Of a stretch of 64,000 nucleotides of DNA, positions 18,064 through 24,951 are shown in pieces; positions within the stretch are counted from its first letter, which is position 1; every line of letters starts with the position of its first letter. The stretch is from a virus. Made by a program: the position numbers and the translations under genes. The stretch is taken from positions 1-64,000 of the IMG/VR virus record IMGVR_UViG_3300046652_000008; one strand, given 5' to 3'. The notes below the pieces were generated by a model. It ran no database searches and was not told the origin of the DNA. It saw nothing but the letters and a program-made list of their open reading frames with translations.

Positions 18064-18446
18064 TAACCTACAATTTCCGCGTCTATAATTGAATCATCGT
18101 TTTTCTTGGGCTTGCTGCGCACATTGTCCAGGTTTTTTACAATTGACGCGAAGGTTTCCCCGTTATTCTTACTAGCATTAAGGGTTTGGTTGTACGTGTT
18201 GGTTTGGATAGTTAACCCGCCGCCCGCCTTGATGAAGTTCAGAACCTCCAGCCCCATCTTCAATGCGTTCTTGTCTCCGTTTGAAATTTGTTCCTTCAGC
18301 TTCTTAAATGTGACTTCCATCAAGTCTGGAACCTCTTTAATAAACTGCTGCCGCTGATACGTCTCTAAGTTATCCTCAGTGATGTCAGCGGCTTGTATTT
18401 CCCTGGATTTATTTGTTTTGATTAGTTCTTTGCTCTCTTCGGACAA
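18063..18446 (-). CDS. possible small terminase or packaging partner
   Basis: 127 residues, charged and helical (ETYQRQQFIKEVPDLMEVTF, EQISNGDKNALKMGLEVLNF), ending in an acidic peptide (DDSIIDAEIVG). The stop overlaps the terL start by one base (TAATG), the position usually taken by the small terminase. No helix-turn-helix is obvious, so the small-terminase call rests on position, size and the helical core only. Confidence 0.5.
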   Translation of the reverse strand: MSEESKELIKTNKSREIQAADITEDNLETYQRQQFIKEVPDLMEVTFKKLKEQISNGDKNALKMGLEVLNFIKAGGGLTIQTNTYNQTLNASKNNGETFASIVKNLDNVRSKPKKNDDSIIDAEIVG

Positions 18447-18448
18447 GG

Positions 18449-18973
18449 CTACTCCTTACCAAACACCGAATCAGCTACGCTTCCGAATACTTCTGGATGC
18501 CAACACTTCGGCTGTTCATGCTGAGCAATCCCAAATTCTAGTGCGTCAATTGCTCGAAACACGCAATCAGCTACTACGATATTCTCCACAAACTTATACT
18601 TCCCAGTGGCTAATGCGGTCTGCATGTCACGAAACCAGCCATCGAATAACAGATCATACGTCTCCATCGTGCGACGTGGTAACGTGAACCCCGGATCAGT
18701 ATCAGAACTCGTGGCAGTGAATCCAGGGAAATACGAATATGCCACAACCCCATCGTCCACAAACAGACGAGCAGACCAGCATATCTCCTGCCCACCCTCT
18801 TGGTAATATCCAGGAACCGTCACATCTAGTCGTACAGGCTTCCCTAGTTGCTTCTCAAATGCTGCTATTCTGGCGTAGGCCCTATTCCACATTAGCCCCC
18901 AGATGCAGAGGTTAAAGAATCGAAGGATATAATAAATGATGAAATCCTCAAAATTGGCGCATAAATTATTCAT
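18449..18973 (-). CDS. hypothetical protein upstream of the terminase genes
   Basis: 174 residues if begun at the ATG at 18973 (ribosome site AGGTGAGG); a GTG at 18982 and an internal ATG at 18892 (after a G5 run) are alternatives. The N-terminus is hydrophobic and aromatic (FEDFIIYYILRFFNLCIWGL), possibly membrane-associated. The core has LDVTVPGYYQEGGQEICWSA and YSYFPGFTATSSDTDPGFTL. A 13-codon ORF (18979-19020, good AGGA site) ends at the GTG and may couple translation. The function is unknown. Confidence 0.65.
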   Translation of the reverse strand: MNNLCANFEDFIIYYILRFFNLCIWGLMWNRAYARIAAFEKQLGKPVRLDVTVPGYYQEGGQEICWSARLFVDDGVVAYSYFPGFTATSSDTDPGFTLPRRTMETYDLLFDGWFRDMQTALATGKYKFVENIVVADCVFRAIDALEFGIAQHEQPKCWHPEVFGSVADSVFGKE

Positions 18974-19103
18974 CTGCCTCACCTATCCCTATATGCATTA
19001 AAGAACTTGGCATACCTCATGGCTTCCTGCTTCTACGACAGTTGCCCTTGCGTTCTTTCGTTCGCTATAGATTAGCACACTAGTCTAGCCAATACAACCC
19101 TAC

Positions 19104-19784
19104 TTAGACTGCATTCCCGCCACCCCACTGGTCTAGATTGTCTGGCACGCTCTGCGGAGGAGGCAATACCCGTACCGGAATCTCTTTATTGACCCGCTGC
19201 AACTGTTCGCGGATCAGCCGCGTAGACTCTTCTTTAATATCCTTGGCGGATAGATTCTCCTCGCTAAAGATGAATCTGTCCGGGAGTAGAACAACGTCTT
19301 CTCGGCCTGGATATTTCTTGACAATGCGTAGCGTCACCCCAGACTTACCCTTTCCATCCTTATTAAGATAGGTTTGAGAGTCAAGCAGCTTTCCAACGTA
19401 GCAGCAGACTTCGATAGCAGGCTTGGTTGGAAATACCTTTAGCTCCATAACGGTAGGAAACTCTTGCTGGAATTCCTCAAACATCTCATCAATGTCTCGC
19501 GGCTCGTCTAGGAACTGCTTAGGCGCTTCCGGCTCTTGCTTCTTCTTTGTTTTGCGAATCTCCACTACCTTGTCCATCACTGGTTCAATCTCGTCTCGAC
19601 TGATTGCCGCAGTAGGCTCACAAATCGAAATAGGCTCCAGTAGGCTAGGACCAGGGCCAAACAGATCCTCAAACAAGTCCAGGGCTCCGACGATCTTACC
19701 AGCTAGGATATCCATCCTATCTTTTGGCATACCGCCAAACCCGTTCTTGGTTAGAACCTTGATTACGAAAGTTTCTTTAGTCAT
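19104..19784 (-). CDS. hypothetical protein
   Basis: 226 residues. The N-terminal part is a small domain (VIKVLTKNGFGGMPKDRMDI), the middle is charged (RKTKKKQEPEAPKQFLDEPR), and the C-terminal half looks like a beta-containing domain (MELKVFPTKPAIEVCCYVGK, GVTLRIVKKYPGREDVVLLP). It ends with a Pro-rich tail, DNLDQWGGGNAV. The start overlaps the end of the upstream membrane-protein gene by 8 nt. No family was recognised. Confidence 0.7.
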   Translation of the reverse strand: MTKETFVIKVLTKNGFGGMPKDRMDILAGKIVGALDLFEDLFGPGPSLLEPISICEPTAAISRDEIEPVMDKVVEIRKTKKKQEPEAPKQFLDEPRDIDEMFEEFQQEFPTVMELKVFPTKPAIEVCCYVGKLLDSQTYLNKDGKGKSGVTLRIVKKYPGREDVVLLPDRFIFSEENLSAKDIKEESTRLIREQLQRVNKEIPVRVLPPPQSVPDNLDQWGGGNAV

Positions 19785-20124
19785 GTGATTCTAAAACATT
19801 ATTCGGTTCGTTTGGGTTACGGGGGAGAATAAACTTATCTCCACTCGTGAAAGCTACCGCATTCTCTGTCGGCCTATGTCTATCTAGCTCAGTGTTCCCA
19901 GAATGGACGCCTCTAAGATAGCTGTTGCCATTTGCTCGCGATATTAGCTCTTCCACTGGATTCCCCTGGGGCAGAACTTCAATATCAAACCTAGCATTAC
20001 GTGCATATAGGGCCAGTTGCCGTTCTGCCTCTTTGAGTTGAGCTGTTAGCGCGTTTATTCTGCGAAATACAGACAAGAAAAGCGCCACCAAACAAGCCAG
20101 AAGAACCAATAACGCAATAATCAT
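19777..20124 (-). CDS. small membrane-anchored protein
   Basis: 115 residues. It has one N-terminal transmembrane helix (IIALLVLLACLVALFLSVF), a short coiled coil (ALTAQLKEAERQLALYARNA), and a polar C-terminal domain. The start overlaps the upstream TAA (TAATG). Topology suggests the C-terminal part faces the cytoplasm. It pairs with the next upstream gene, which has the same architecture; function is unknown. Confidence 0.65.
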   Translation of the reverse strand: MIIALLVLLACLVALFLSVFRRINALTAQLKEAERQLALYARNARFDIEVLPQGNPVEELISRANGNSYLRGVHSGNTELDRHRPTENAVAFTSGDKFILPRNPNEPNNVLESHD

Positions 20125-20660
20125 TACAGCGCCTCATTTCCAATATCTTCCATCCCAAACCCACTGCCCATGCTGCCGTAAACCATTCCGGCTGCAATCA
20201 CTTCGGCCTCATCAACAGACTTCCCGCCCTCCATAAGCTCTTTCACTATGCGCTTACGGAAGGCGTTAATGTCTTCGTCTAGCGAGGTGTCTGGTTCCTG
20301 CCGCGTCTCGTTCACGGTACGCTTCATAAGATTAACAGCTTCTTTAAGCTGTTCTTTTTTCACCATGCAGCGCTCTACGTTTACCGTAGCCTTGGTTAGT
20401 TCAGCCGTATTGCGCTGTAGGTCTGCCACTACCTCAACCAGTCTCATGGCCGCATCAGCGGTGCGGTTCATGCGAATATCCTTGGCTAAAGCATCTATGG
20501 CGTCAACCATGTCCGTCGCAGATGTACGAATGGTATTAGATGCCTTAGCTGTAGCCCTAGACGACCTAGCTAAAGACGATGCTACTGATCGCATCTGAAA
20601 CAGCACGACAACAACGCAGACAACCAGAAAACATGCAAGCAAGATAAACAATTCAGTCAT
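20124..20660 (-). CDS. membrane-anchored coiled-coil protein
   Basis: 178 residues: one transmembrane helix (LFILLACFLVVCVVVVLF), then about 100 residues of predicted coiled coil (SVASSLARSSRATAKASNTI...ELTKATVNVERC), then an acidic region with EVIAAGMVYGSMGSGFGMED. The layout is like DUF948-type proteins and is shared with the product of 810-1580. It is the first gene after a roughly 190-bp gap holding a perfect inverted repeat. Function is unknown. Confidence 0.65.
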   Translation of the reverse strand: MTELFILLACFLVVCVVVVLFQMRSVASSLARSSRATAKASNTIRTSATDMVDAIDALAKDIRMNRTADAAMRLVEVVADLQRNTAELTKATVNVERCMVKKEQLKEAVNLMKRTVNETRQEPDTSLDEDINAFRKRIVKELMEGGKSVDEAEVIAAGMVYGSMGSGFGMEDIGNEAL

Positions 20661-20784
20661 AAATTCCTATTCTTCTAATCGGCGGCTCGGCCTAAATGTT
20701 GCCGTCTGGTTTTGCCGATCTCTTATCATCAGCATTCAATCCCAGTTTCGGGGCATAGGATCTTTTACGAACCGCCAAACCCAT

Positions 20785-20824
20785 TGGGGAGTAGAGTCAA
20801 GGAGAAAAAACTCTCTACTCCCCA
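20785..20824. repeat. perfect 12-bp inverted repeat
   Basis: TGGGGAGTAGAG at 20785-20796 is repeated in inverse at 20813-20824 with a 16-nt spacer. It lies just downstream of ssb. No T-run follows the stem on the minus strand, but the spacer itself carries T6, so it is not a standard terminator. It could be an operator, an mRNA-end stabiliser or an anti-terminator-like hairpin. Confidence 0.7.
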
Positions 20825-20847
20825 CACTAACCCCGTGGTAAGTACTC

Positions 20848-21240
20848 TTAAAACGGGGCTTCCTCAACATATTCCGTACCAGCCTCAACCACACCTTGCT
20901 CTTGACGGTCTCCGCTATTCTTGAACTTTACGATTGTGATTGTATCCGCCACAACCTTAGTCTTCTCGGCGCTGGAGTCATCGCGCTTCTTATAGCGATC
21001 CGTCTTGAGACGGCCTTCAATAAATACGCAAGCGCCTTTCAGTAAGAATGGGGCCACACCTTCACTTCCCCATCGCTCTACGCTATGGAACTCGGTCTCT
21101 TCTTTCTTCTGCTTATGGGAATCGGTCCACTTGCGCGTAGTAGCAATGCTAAAACGCAGGACCATGTAGTTGCCAACCTGGACTACCTCCGCGTCTCGCG
21201 TTAAATTCCCCATCAAAAGCACCTTGTTAATGTTTGCCAT
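20848..21240 (-). CDS. ssb: single-stranded DNA-binding protein
   Basis: 130 residues with one OB fold: MANINKVLLMGNLTRDAEVV, SIATTRKWTDSHKQKKEETE, FHSVERWGSEGVAPFLLKGA, CVFIEGRLKTDRYKKRDD. This follows the bacterial SSB pattern (GNLTRDPE..., TxFHxVxxWG..., VEGRLxxRxY). It has a short tail ending EEAPF, close to the DDIPF tip that docks replication and repair partners. Ribosome site AGAGGAAACGAAC precedes the ATG. The leader carries the CRISPR-repeat-like element at 21269-21297. It coats ssDNA during replication and ERF-type recombination. Confidence 0.96.
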   Translation of the reverse strand: MANINKVLLMGNLTRDAEVVQVGNYMVLRFSIATTRKWTDSHKQKKEETEFHSVERWGSEGVAPFLLKGACVFIEGRLKTDRYKKRDDSSAEKTKVVADTITIVKFKNSGDRQEQGVVEAGTEYVEEAPF

Positions 21241-21268
21241 GTTCGTTTCCTCTTTCGTCTAATTCTCA

Positions 21269-21297
21269 GTTTCAATCCACGCCCCCCGTTGGGCGAC
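21269..21297 (-). ncRNA. solitary type I-C-like CRISPR repeat in the ssb leader
   Basis: Read on the plus strand the 29 nt begin GTTTCAATCCACGC and end GGGCGAC; on the minus (transcribed) strand they begin GTCGCCC and end GCGTGGATTGAAAC. Type I-C repeats have exactly this 5' GTCGC start, a short GC stem, and the 3' GTGGATTGAAAC handle. Here the stem is CGCCC/GGGCG with an AACGGG loop, about 3 nt shorter than the usual 32. Only one copy is seen, with no spacer array or cas gene. It lies 29 nt upstream of the ssb ATG inside a transcribed leader. Solitary repeat units in phages are known RNA anti-CRISPRs; that function is inferred here. Confidence 0.6.
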
Positions 21298-21303
21298 TAA
21301 CGC

Positions 21304-21507
21304 TTATCCCTCAAACTCGCCGAACGGATAACCGATCACACTCTTTAGTCTAGCAAAGTCTTCAGCGGCTATGGTCGCAGTTAGACCGTTTGTGCAAACC
21401 ACGCTAACAAGTTCCTTTTCTGTCTGAGCGCCTATTACCTCGTTAGCGTCAATAGTCACGCAAACCCCCGAAGTAGAATCCTTGCAGTTAAACCATTTCC
21501 GTTCCAT
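21304..21507 (-). CDS. small hypothetical protein
   Basis: 67 residues (MERKWFNCKDSTSGVCVTID). Two Cys and a small alternating beta pattern (ELVSVVCTNGLTATIAAEDF) are visible. A strong ribosome site (AAGGAGAGACA) precedes the ATG. The start lies inside the last 20 nt of the upstream gene. No family was recognised. Confidence 0.65.
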   Translation of the reverse strand: MERKWFNCKDSTSGVCVTIDANEVIGAQTEKELVSVVCTNGLTATIAAEDFARLKSVIGYPFGEFEG

Positions 21508-21694
21508 TGTCTCTCCTTAATTCGTTCTTTCCAAACCACACCGGAAACTCAGGACTAGTCAGCAGCACCCCAAAAGATGGGAATGCTGAATCTTTCCTAT
21601 ATTCCATCACTACAACACCAGAACGCCCAGTGAATAACTTCAGCTCATCGTCATGGACGGTAACGAAGTCTCCGACCCTAATGTCTTCCGGCAC
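21488..21694 (-). CDS. small SH3/KOW-like protein
   Basis: 68 residues: MPEDIRVGDFVTVHDDELKL, then FTGRSGVVVMEYRKDSAFPS. The VGDFVTV...GRSGVVV pattern is that of a KOW/SH3-barrel, as in small phage proteins that bind nucleic acid or protein. A second protein of the same type is encoded at 32211-32561. It overlaps both neighbours by a few bases, so it is coupled. Confidence 0.65.
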   Translation of the reverse strand: MPEDIRVGDFVTVHDDELKLFTGRSGVVVMEYRKDSAFPSFGVLLTSPEFPVWFGKNELRRDNGTEMV

Positions 21695-21966
21695 TACTCG
21701 CCGTCTACGGGCTTACGCCAGATGTACGTCCAAACTTCAGTGATTCTTACCCCTACCATCATCCCACGTCGCTCTGCCGCTTGCTTGATGATGCCGTGCA
21801 GATTAGACCGCTTAGAGTCAATCGTATCAAAGCGCACCGCTTCATCTTCCGGTAGACCATCCAGGCGAGCAAGCGCATCGTAAACATCGGTTGCCCGATC
21901 AAACGCCCTCTTGCGTCCCGCGTACTGCCCCGGTATCGCCGAAACCTTCACCACTTCAACTGACAT
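21694..21966 (-). CDS. small hypothetical protein
   Basis: 90 residues (MSVEVVKVSAIPGQYAGRKR). It has a basic helix-rich centre (RATDVYDALARLDGLPEDEA, SNLHGIIKQAAERRGMMVGV) and a C-terminal strand (RITEVWTYIWRKP), compatible with a small nucleic-acid-binding fold. A promoter-like sequence with good spacing lies 22 nt before the start. Function is unknown. Confidence 0.65.
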   Translation of the reverse strand: MSVEVVKVSAIPGQYAGRKRAFDRATDVYDALARLDGLPEDEAVRFDTIDSKRSNLHGIIKQAAERRGMMVGVRITEVWTYIWRKPVDGE

Positions 21967-21987
21967 TCATTACCCTCTCACTATCTC

Positions 21988-22016
21988 ATAGTAGCACATA
22001 TTACTACTTTGTGCAA
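21988..22016 (-). promoter_or_regulatory. sigma70-like promoter with extended -10
   Basis: Minus strand: TTGCAC, a 17-nt spacer ending ATGTGC, then TACTAT; the TG one base before the -10 makes it an extended -10 site. The ATG at 21966 lies 22 nt downstream. This is the best example of the TG-N-TAnnAT motif found before many minus-strand genes. Confidence 0.6.
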
Positions 22017-22291
22017 ACATGCGGTACTACCATGAACTTGTCAACCAGCGGGCAACCGTTCAGCTTGAATATGCTATCTAGCACCGTGTATCTATCAATC
22101 TTACCCTTCAGGCTCTCAAAAGCCCCGACAGCGGAATACCATATCCTGCGCCCAGGCGTCTCATCCACAATGTAATACAGATCATCTTCGTCTTCTCCAA
22201 CGCCGACCAGACGCCCAAGCCCATGGTCGCATATGATCCCAATGTGGTTATGGAATGGTTCCATTTCTTCAGCCAGTTCGTTTAGTGTCAT
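22004..22291 (-). CDS. small hypothetical protein
   Basis: 95 residues, acidic (MTLNELAEEMEPFHNHIGII). A compact beta pattern follows (GLGRLVGVGEDEDDLYYIVD, RRIWYSAVGAFESLKGKIDR, YTVLDSIFKLNGCPLVDKFM). The ATG follows the upstream stop directly. No family was recognised. Confidence 0.65.
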   Translation of the reverse strand: MTLNELAEEMEPFHNHIGIICDHGLGRLVGVGEDEDDLYYIVDETPGRRIWYSAVGAFESLKGKIDRYTVLDSIFKLNGCPLVDKFMVVPHVCTK

Positions 22292-22477
22292 TTAGTCATC
22301 CACCTTTGCTAACTCGCGGAGCCTGTAAATCTCGCGCAGCAAGTCTTCCATGTAGTTAGTGCATACAATTGATAAGCTATGCTTCTTATTGTAATCACCA
22401 ACTAATTTATCGTTAACCTCGTCTGCTAACGCATCAAAATATTCTTTCTCTATCCTCTTTAGCTTATTTCTTGTCAT
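22292..22477 (-). CDS. small helical protein
   Basis: 61 residues, nearly all helix (KLKRIEKEYFDALADEVNDK, MEDLLREIYRLRELAKVDD). It could be a small coiled-coil regulator. It lies 4 nt after a 17-codon ORF and abuts the gene at 22004-22291. No family was recognised. Confidence 0.6.
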   Translation of the reverse strand: MTRNKLKRIEKEYFDALADEVNDKLVGDYNKKHSLSIVCTNYMEDLLREIYRLRELAKVDD

Positions 22478-22481
22478 GGTT

Positions 22482-22535
22482 CTAATCCTTCGCCAACATG
22501 ATAAGAATAATAATGCAAAGCAGAAAGATTATCAT
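22482..22535 (-). CDS. 17-aa hydrophobic micropeptide
   Basis: ATG at 22535 encodes MIIFLLCIIILIMLAKD, a single membrane helix with a charged C-terminus. Its ATG overlaps the TGA of the next micro-ORF (ATGA), the same coupling used by real genes here. Such size is normally ignored; coupling and composition are the evidence. Confidence 0.45.
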   Translation of the reverse strand: MIIFLLCIIILIMLAKD

Positions 22536-22609
22536 CGCTTGCCTCCACTAAAAGTCACCAAAGCGGCCAGAAGCAATACCAGCGTGGCAATTCCAATTTC
22601 AATTCCCAT
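22532..22609 (-). CDS. 25-aa hydrophobic micropeptide
   Basis: ATG at 22609 lies 2 nt after the dUTPase stop, with GGTAGGTAG upstream as ribosome site. It encodes MGIEIGIATLVLLLAALVTF then SGGKR, one membrane helix with a basic tail. It is coupled on both sides, so I consider it a genuine small membrane protein of unknown role. Confidence 0.5.
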   Translation of the reverse strand: MGIEIGIATLVLLLAALVTFSGGKR

Positions 22610-22611
22610 AA

Positions 22612-23073
22612 CTACCTACCGGACGAACCAAATCCGCCATCGCCGCGTTCAGTCTTGTCTAACTCTTGGACAACGCTGAACTTAACTGGTGTATACTGTG
22701 AAAATACTAGCTGTGCAACCCTATCGCCAATCTGCACATCATATGGGTTCCGCCCAACGTTCACTAGGATAACTCCGACCTCTCCACGATAGCCAGGATC
22801 AATCGTTCCAGGGCTGTTAGCCACGATGATACCCTTCGTTGCCATACCGCTCCGCGTGCGTATCTGCGCTTCCACTGGAGCACTGAACGACAGCACTAGG
22901 CCCGTCTTGACCACCTGAACCTCTGACGGGTTAATGTGGACGTTCTCCACCGCGTACAGGTCACAACCTGCATCGTCCTCATGCGCGTACATCGGTAGTT
23001 TGGCTAACTTATGCACTAGCTTAACGCCTACCGTCTCGATTAATGCCGTTTCTTCGTTTTTCTTCATTACCAT
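22612..23073 (-). CDS. dut: dUTPase (deoxyuridine 5'-triphosphate nucleotidohydrolase)
   Basis: About 153 residues; of three clustered ATGs I take 23073 because AAGGA lies 5 nt before it. It hydrolyses dUTP to dUMP + PPi, keeping uracil out of DNA and feeding dTMP synthesis. All five trimeric-dUTPase motifs are visible: I DAGCDLYA, II RTRSGMA, III NSPGTIDPGYRGEV with the catalytic Asp, IV GDRVAQLVF, V TERGDGGFGSSG (the Gly-rich C-terminal lid). It works with the dCMP/cytidine-deaminase-like protein at 54635 and the MazG-like protein at 33599. Confidence 0.96.
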   Translation of the reverse strand: MVMKKNEETALIETVGVKLVHKLAKLPMYAHEDDAGCDLYAVENVHINPSEVQVVKTGLVLSFSAPVEAQIRTRSGMATKGIIVANSPGTIDPGYRGEVGVILVNVGRNPYDVQIGDRVAQLVFSQYTPVKFSVVQELDKTERGDGGFGSSGR

Positions 23074-23396
23074 CCCCATCCTTCTTCAATTACTTGAAGT
23101 TTATCCCATTGCAGTTCGGCCCAATCTTCGTTTAGCTGAGTCTGCCTATCCGTCCACTCCCTGTAGTCTTTCGGTAGCTCTGGTTTCGGCGGAATTATAA
23201 CCCCGTACATCTTGAATATGATCCCGTCTATGTCCAAGCCATCCTTTGCTAGCGTTCCAGCCATCCCGCCACGATCAATGTCCGTATCTTCGTAGGGCGC
23301 TGCTAGCGCATCCAGTAACTCTCGTGTCAACACTCCAGCATCGTAAACCGCAAGTACCGATGCTTCAAAACTACTGAACGCTGCATTGTTTCCCAT
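23067..23396 (-). CDS. hypothetical protein
   Basis: 109 residues, acidic (MGNNAAFSSFEASVLAVYDA). Helices GVLTRELLDALAAPYED and a Trp-rich end (WAELQWDKLQVIEEGWGW). It overlaps the dUTPase start, so the two are coupled. A TG-N-TAGGAT extended -10 at 23419-23424 lies 22 nt upstream. No family was recognised. Confidence 0.65.
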   Translation of the reverse strand: MGNNAAFSSFEASVLAVYDAGVLTRELLDALAAPYEDTDIDRGGMAGTLAKDGLDIDGIIFKMYGVIIPPKPELPKDYREWTDRQTQLNEDWAELQWDKLQVIEEGWGW

Positions 23397-23424
23397 GGCT
23401 TTATCTCCTTACCTCTCTATCCTA

Positions 23425-24021
23425 GCACGCTCATGCTGGTCCGTGTTGAGTAATAGTTCAACGTGCTGTTACATTCTCCATGTGGCATTCCATTTGCTAT
23501 CCGTGCGTGCTGGAATGGCCGGGAGCAACCTAGCAAGCACTCTGTTAACTGGCTTCTAAGCACTCGGTCCCTCGAATGACATTTATCCATTAGACCCGTC
23601 GAAGCGAGTACAAATACCTCAAGGGTTAGCTTGCGCATAAATCATTATGCGGAGAGGGTTTGCCAATCCAGGTTTGTCTCACAGGCAGCAGACGAGGGTA
23701 TCCCGTCAGTCCTGAGCGATGCCCTGCTTTTATCATGCACAGAGGCAATCAAACAATAGAAGATTCATGCGCGAATCGCACTTTTCGAGTGTAGTTTTTG
23801 TGGCCGCACTCGACCTCGTTCTCTATTGCCCTGTATCCACCGGAGGTTTGGTGCTGCTCCTAGCTTTACCCAAACCACGACTCACCGTTTTGTCCTCAAC
23901 CGCGTGCGGATAAAGGACGTAAGTAGTTCCCTCTGCCCTATCAGGGCTGTCAATGGATACAGACTCTCAATGAATTCGGACATGCATTACCCTTCTCGTC
24001 TCAGCCTAAAATCGTGTAAGT
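23425..24021 (-). ncRNA. hairpin-rich non-coding stretch, candidate large structured RNA
   Basis: About 600 bp without a convincing gene. Short frames here lack ribosome sites. Many inverted repeats are visible: ATTCCA/TGGAAT near 23490-23515, CGCATAA/TTATGCG at 23635-23652, TCGAGTG/CACTCGA at 23785-23813. A four-way-junction-like unit is closed by CTGTATCCA (23831-23839) with TGGATACAG (23954-23962); inside are GGTTTGG/CCAAACC, GTCCT/AGGAC holding CCGC/GCGG, and GCCCT/AGGGC. Its position beside the phage tRNA island and its length recall GOLLD/ROOL-type ornate RNAs. The strand is assumed from the neighbours. Confidence 0.4.
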
Positions 24022-24225
24022 TTAACGCTCTGCTACTTTATATTTCTCGCAATACTTGTCAATAAAAGAATTACGATCTGCTATGTTTTTGTCTACAGTT
24101 TTCTTGAACTGTTTGGACAAACACCTGCCCAACTTGTTTCTAGGATCAATCCCGGTACTTCTTTGCTTGAAGTACACGTCGCCAGTGCTATTCTGTAGGC
24201 CCAACCGTTTGTCTAGGGTGCTCAT
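24022..24225 (-). CDS. small basic protein
   Basis: 67 residues, lysine/arginine-rich (MSTLDKRLGLQNSTGDVYFK, RNKLGRCLSKQFKKTVDKNI). Good ribosome site (AGGAGCATCCC). It starts inside the last 38 nt of the zinc-ribbon gene upstream. It may bind nucleic acid; there is no family evidence. Confidence 0.55.
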   Translation of the reverse strand: MSTLDKRLGLQNSTGDVYFKQRSTGIDPRNKLGRCLSKQFKKTVDKNIADRNSFIDKYCEKYKVAER

Positions 24226-24430
24226 GGGATGCTCCTGCTAAAGTTTTGGGTTTGTTCCACGAGTAGGACTGGCACATAGGACATCGTTTCGGTTCAAGTC
24301 GTATGTCACGTCTAAACCAAGAGTATCCGCAGCGTAAACAAGTCCTAGCAAATAGATCAAATCCCTCTCTATTTTTAGTATCGCACGATGTCACGTCGTA
24401 GTCAATGGGTTTTGAAAGATTATTTTCCAT
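24188..24430 (-). CDS. small zinc-ribbon protein
   Basis: 80 residues from the ATG at 24430 (MENNLSKPIDYDVTSCDTKN). A four-Cys ribbon is visible, TCLRCGYSWFRRD...KRCPMCQSYSW (CxxC-x15-CxxC), the type seen in small DNA/RNA-binding phage proteins. The C-terminal 20 residues are polar. It is coupled to both neighbours by overlap. Confidence 0.6.
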   Translation of the reverse strand: MENNLSKPIDYDVTSCDTKNREGFDLFARTCLRCGYSWFRRDIRLEPKRCPMCQSYSWNKPKTLAGASHEHPRQTVGPTE

Positions 24431-24638
24431 ATGCCACCATCGTAATGGGAATATCATGCTGTCTTACTGTCGCAAGAAACTTAAAACGCATTTTTTCCAT
24501 CTTGCACGTGTACTCAGCGTTTTCCGGTTTGGCTGGACTCGCCGCTATCGCCTTATGCGGACGCATCTTGATCCTAAATCTTCCCGGAGAGGGATGTTGC
24601 GAACGAGTCATAAATCGTTTGTCTGGCCCGTGTGCCAT
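24420..24638 (-). CDS. small basic hypothetical protein
   Basis: 72 residues rich in Arg, Lys and Met (MAHGPDKRFMTRSQHPSPGR, MEKMRFKFLATVRQHDIPIT). The ATG sits 1 nt after the upstream TAA, so it is coupled. There is no motif; expression is likely, function unknown. Confidence 0.5.
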   Translation of the reverse strand: MAHGPDKRFMTRSQHPSPGRFRIKMRPHKAIAASPAKPENAEYTCKMEKMRFKFLATVRQHDIPITMVAYGK

Positions 24639-24639
24639 G

Positions 24640-24915
24640 TTACCCTTTCAGCATCTCCACTATTTTTGCCTGTAGCGTCTTATCGAGTTGGACAGTACCC
24701 AAGAGGAACAAGAAACACTGTTCTCGCTCCTCTAACGGCAGCAGCTTCGCCGTATTCACTAGGAAATTGATAGACGACGCAAGCTTGCCGCGCATGTCAT
24801 CGCAGATAAGCTCTTGTGCTTTTAGCTCGTATTGATAATGCTTATATCTGTTATAGAAGAATCCGGCAGCCGCGATAGCCGCCCAAACCGCGATTCCTAG
24901 GATTGTTTCTAGCAT
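24640..24915 (-). CDS. small membrane protein
   Basis: 91 residues: an N-terminal membrane helix (ILGIAVWAAIAAAGFFYNRY) followed by two amphipathic helices (YELKAQELICDDMRGKLASS, REQCFLFLLGTVQLDKTLQA). A holin-like or anchoring role is conceivable but unsupported. It is the first gene downstream of tRNA-Trp. Confidence 0.6.
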   Translation of the reverse strand: MLETILGIAVWAAIAAAGFFYNRYKHYQYELKAQELICDDMRGKLASSINFLVNTAKLLPLEEREQCFLFLLGTVQLDKTLQAKIVEMLKG

Positions 24916-24951
24916 CTATTCCTTTTATGGCACCAAGGCTCCGATTCGCGC

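Noticed and set aside
20785-20824. Intrinsic terminator after ssb
   Set aside because: The stem is perfect, but no T-run follows on either strand.
21269-21297. A CRISPR array
   Set aside because: Only one repeat copy is seen, with no spacer-repeat periodicity nearby and no cas gene.
22532-22535. Programmed frameshift between the two micro-ORFs
   Set aside because: The ATGA overlap is explained by normal translational coupling, and no slippery sequence is present.
23417-23638. 73-codon frame on the minus strand
   Set aside because: No ribosome site before its ATG, Cys/Ser/Arg-rich composition unlike neighbours, and the region is full of inverted repeats.
23719-24065. Two plus-strand frames of 64 and 79 codons
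   Set aside because: No ribosome sites, wrong strand for the arm, and they run through the hairpin-rich stretch.
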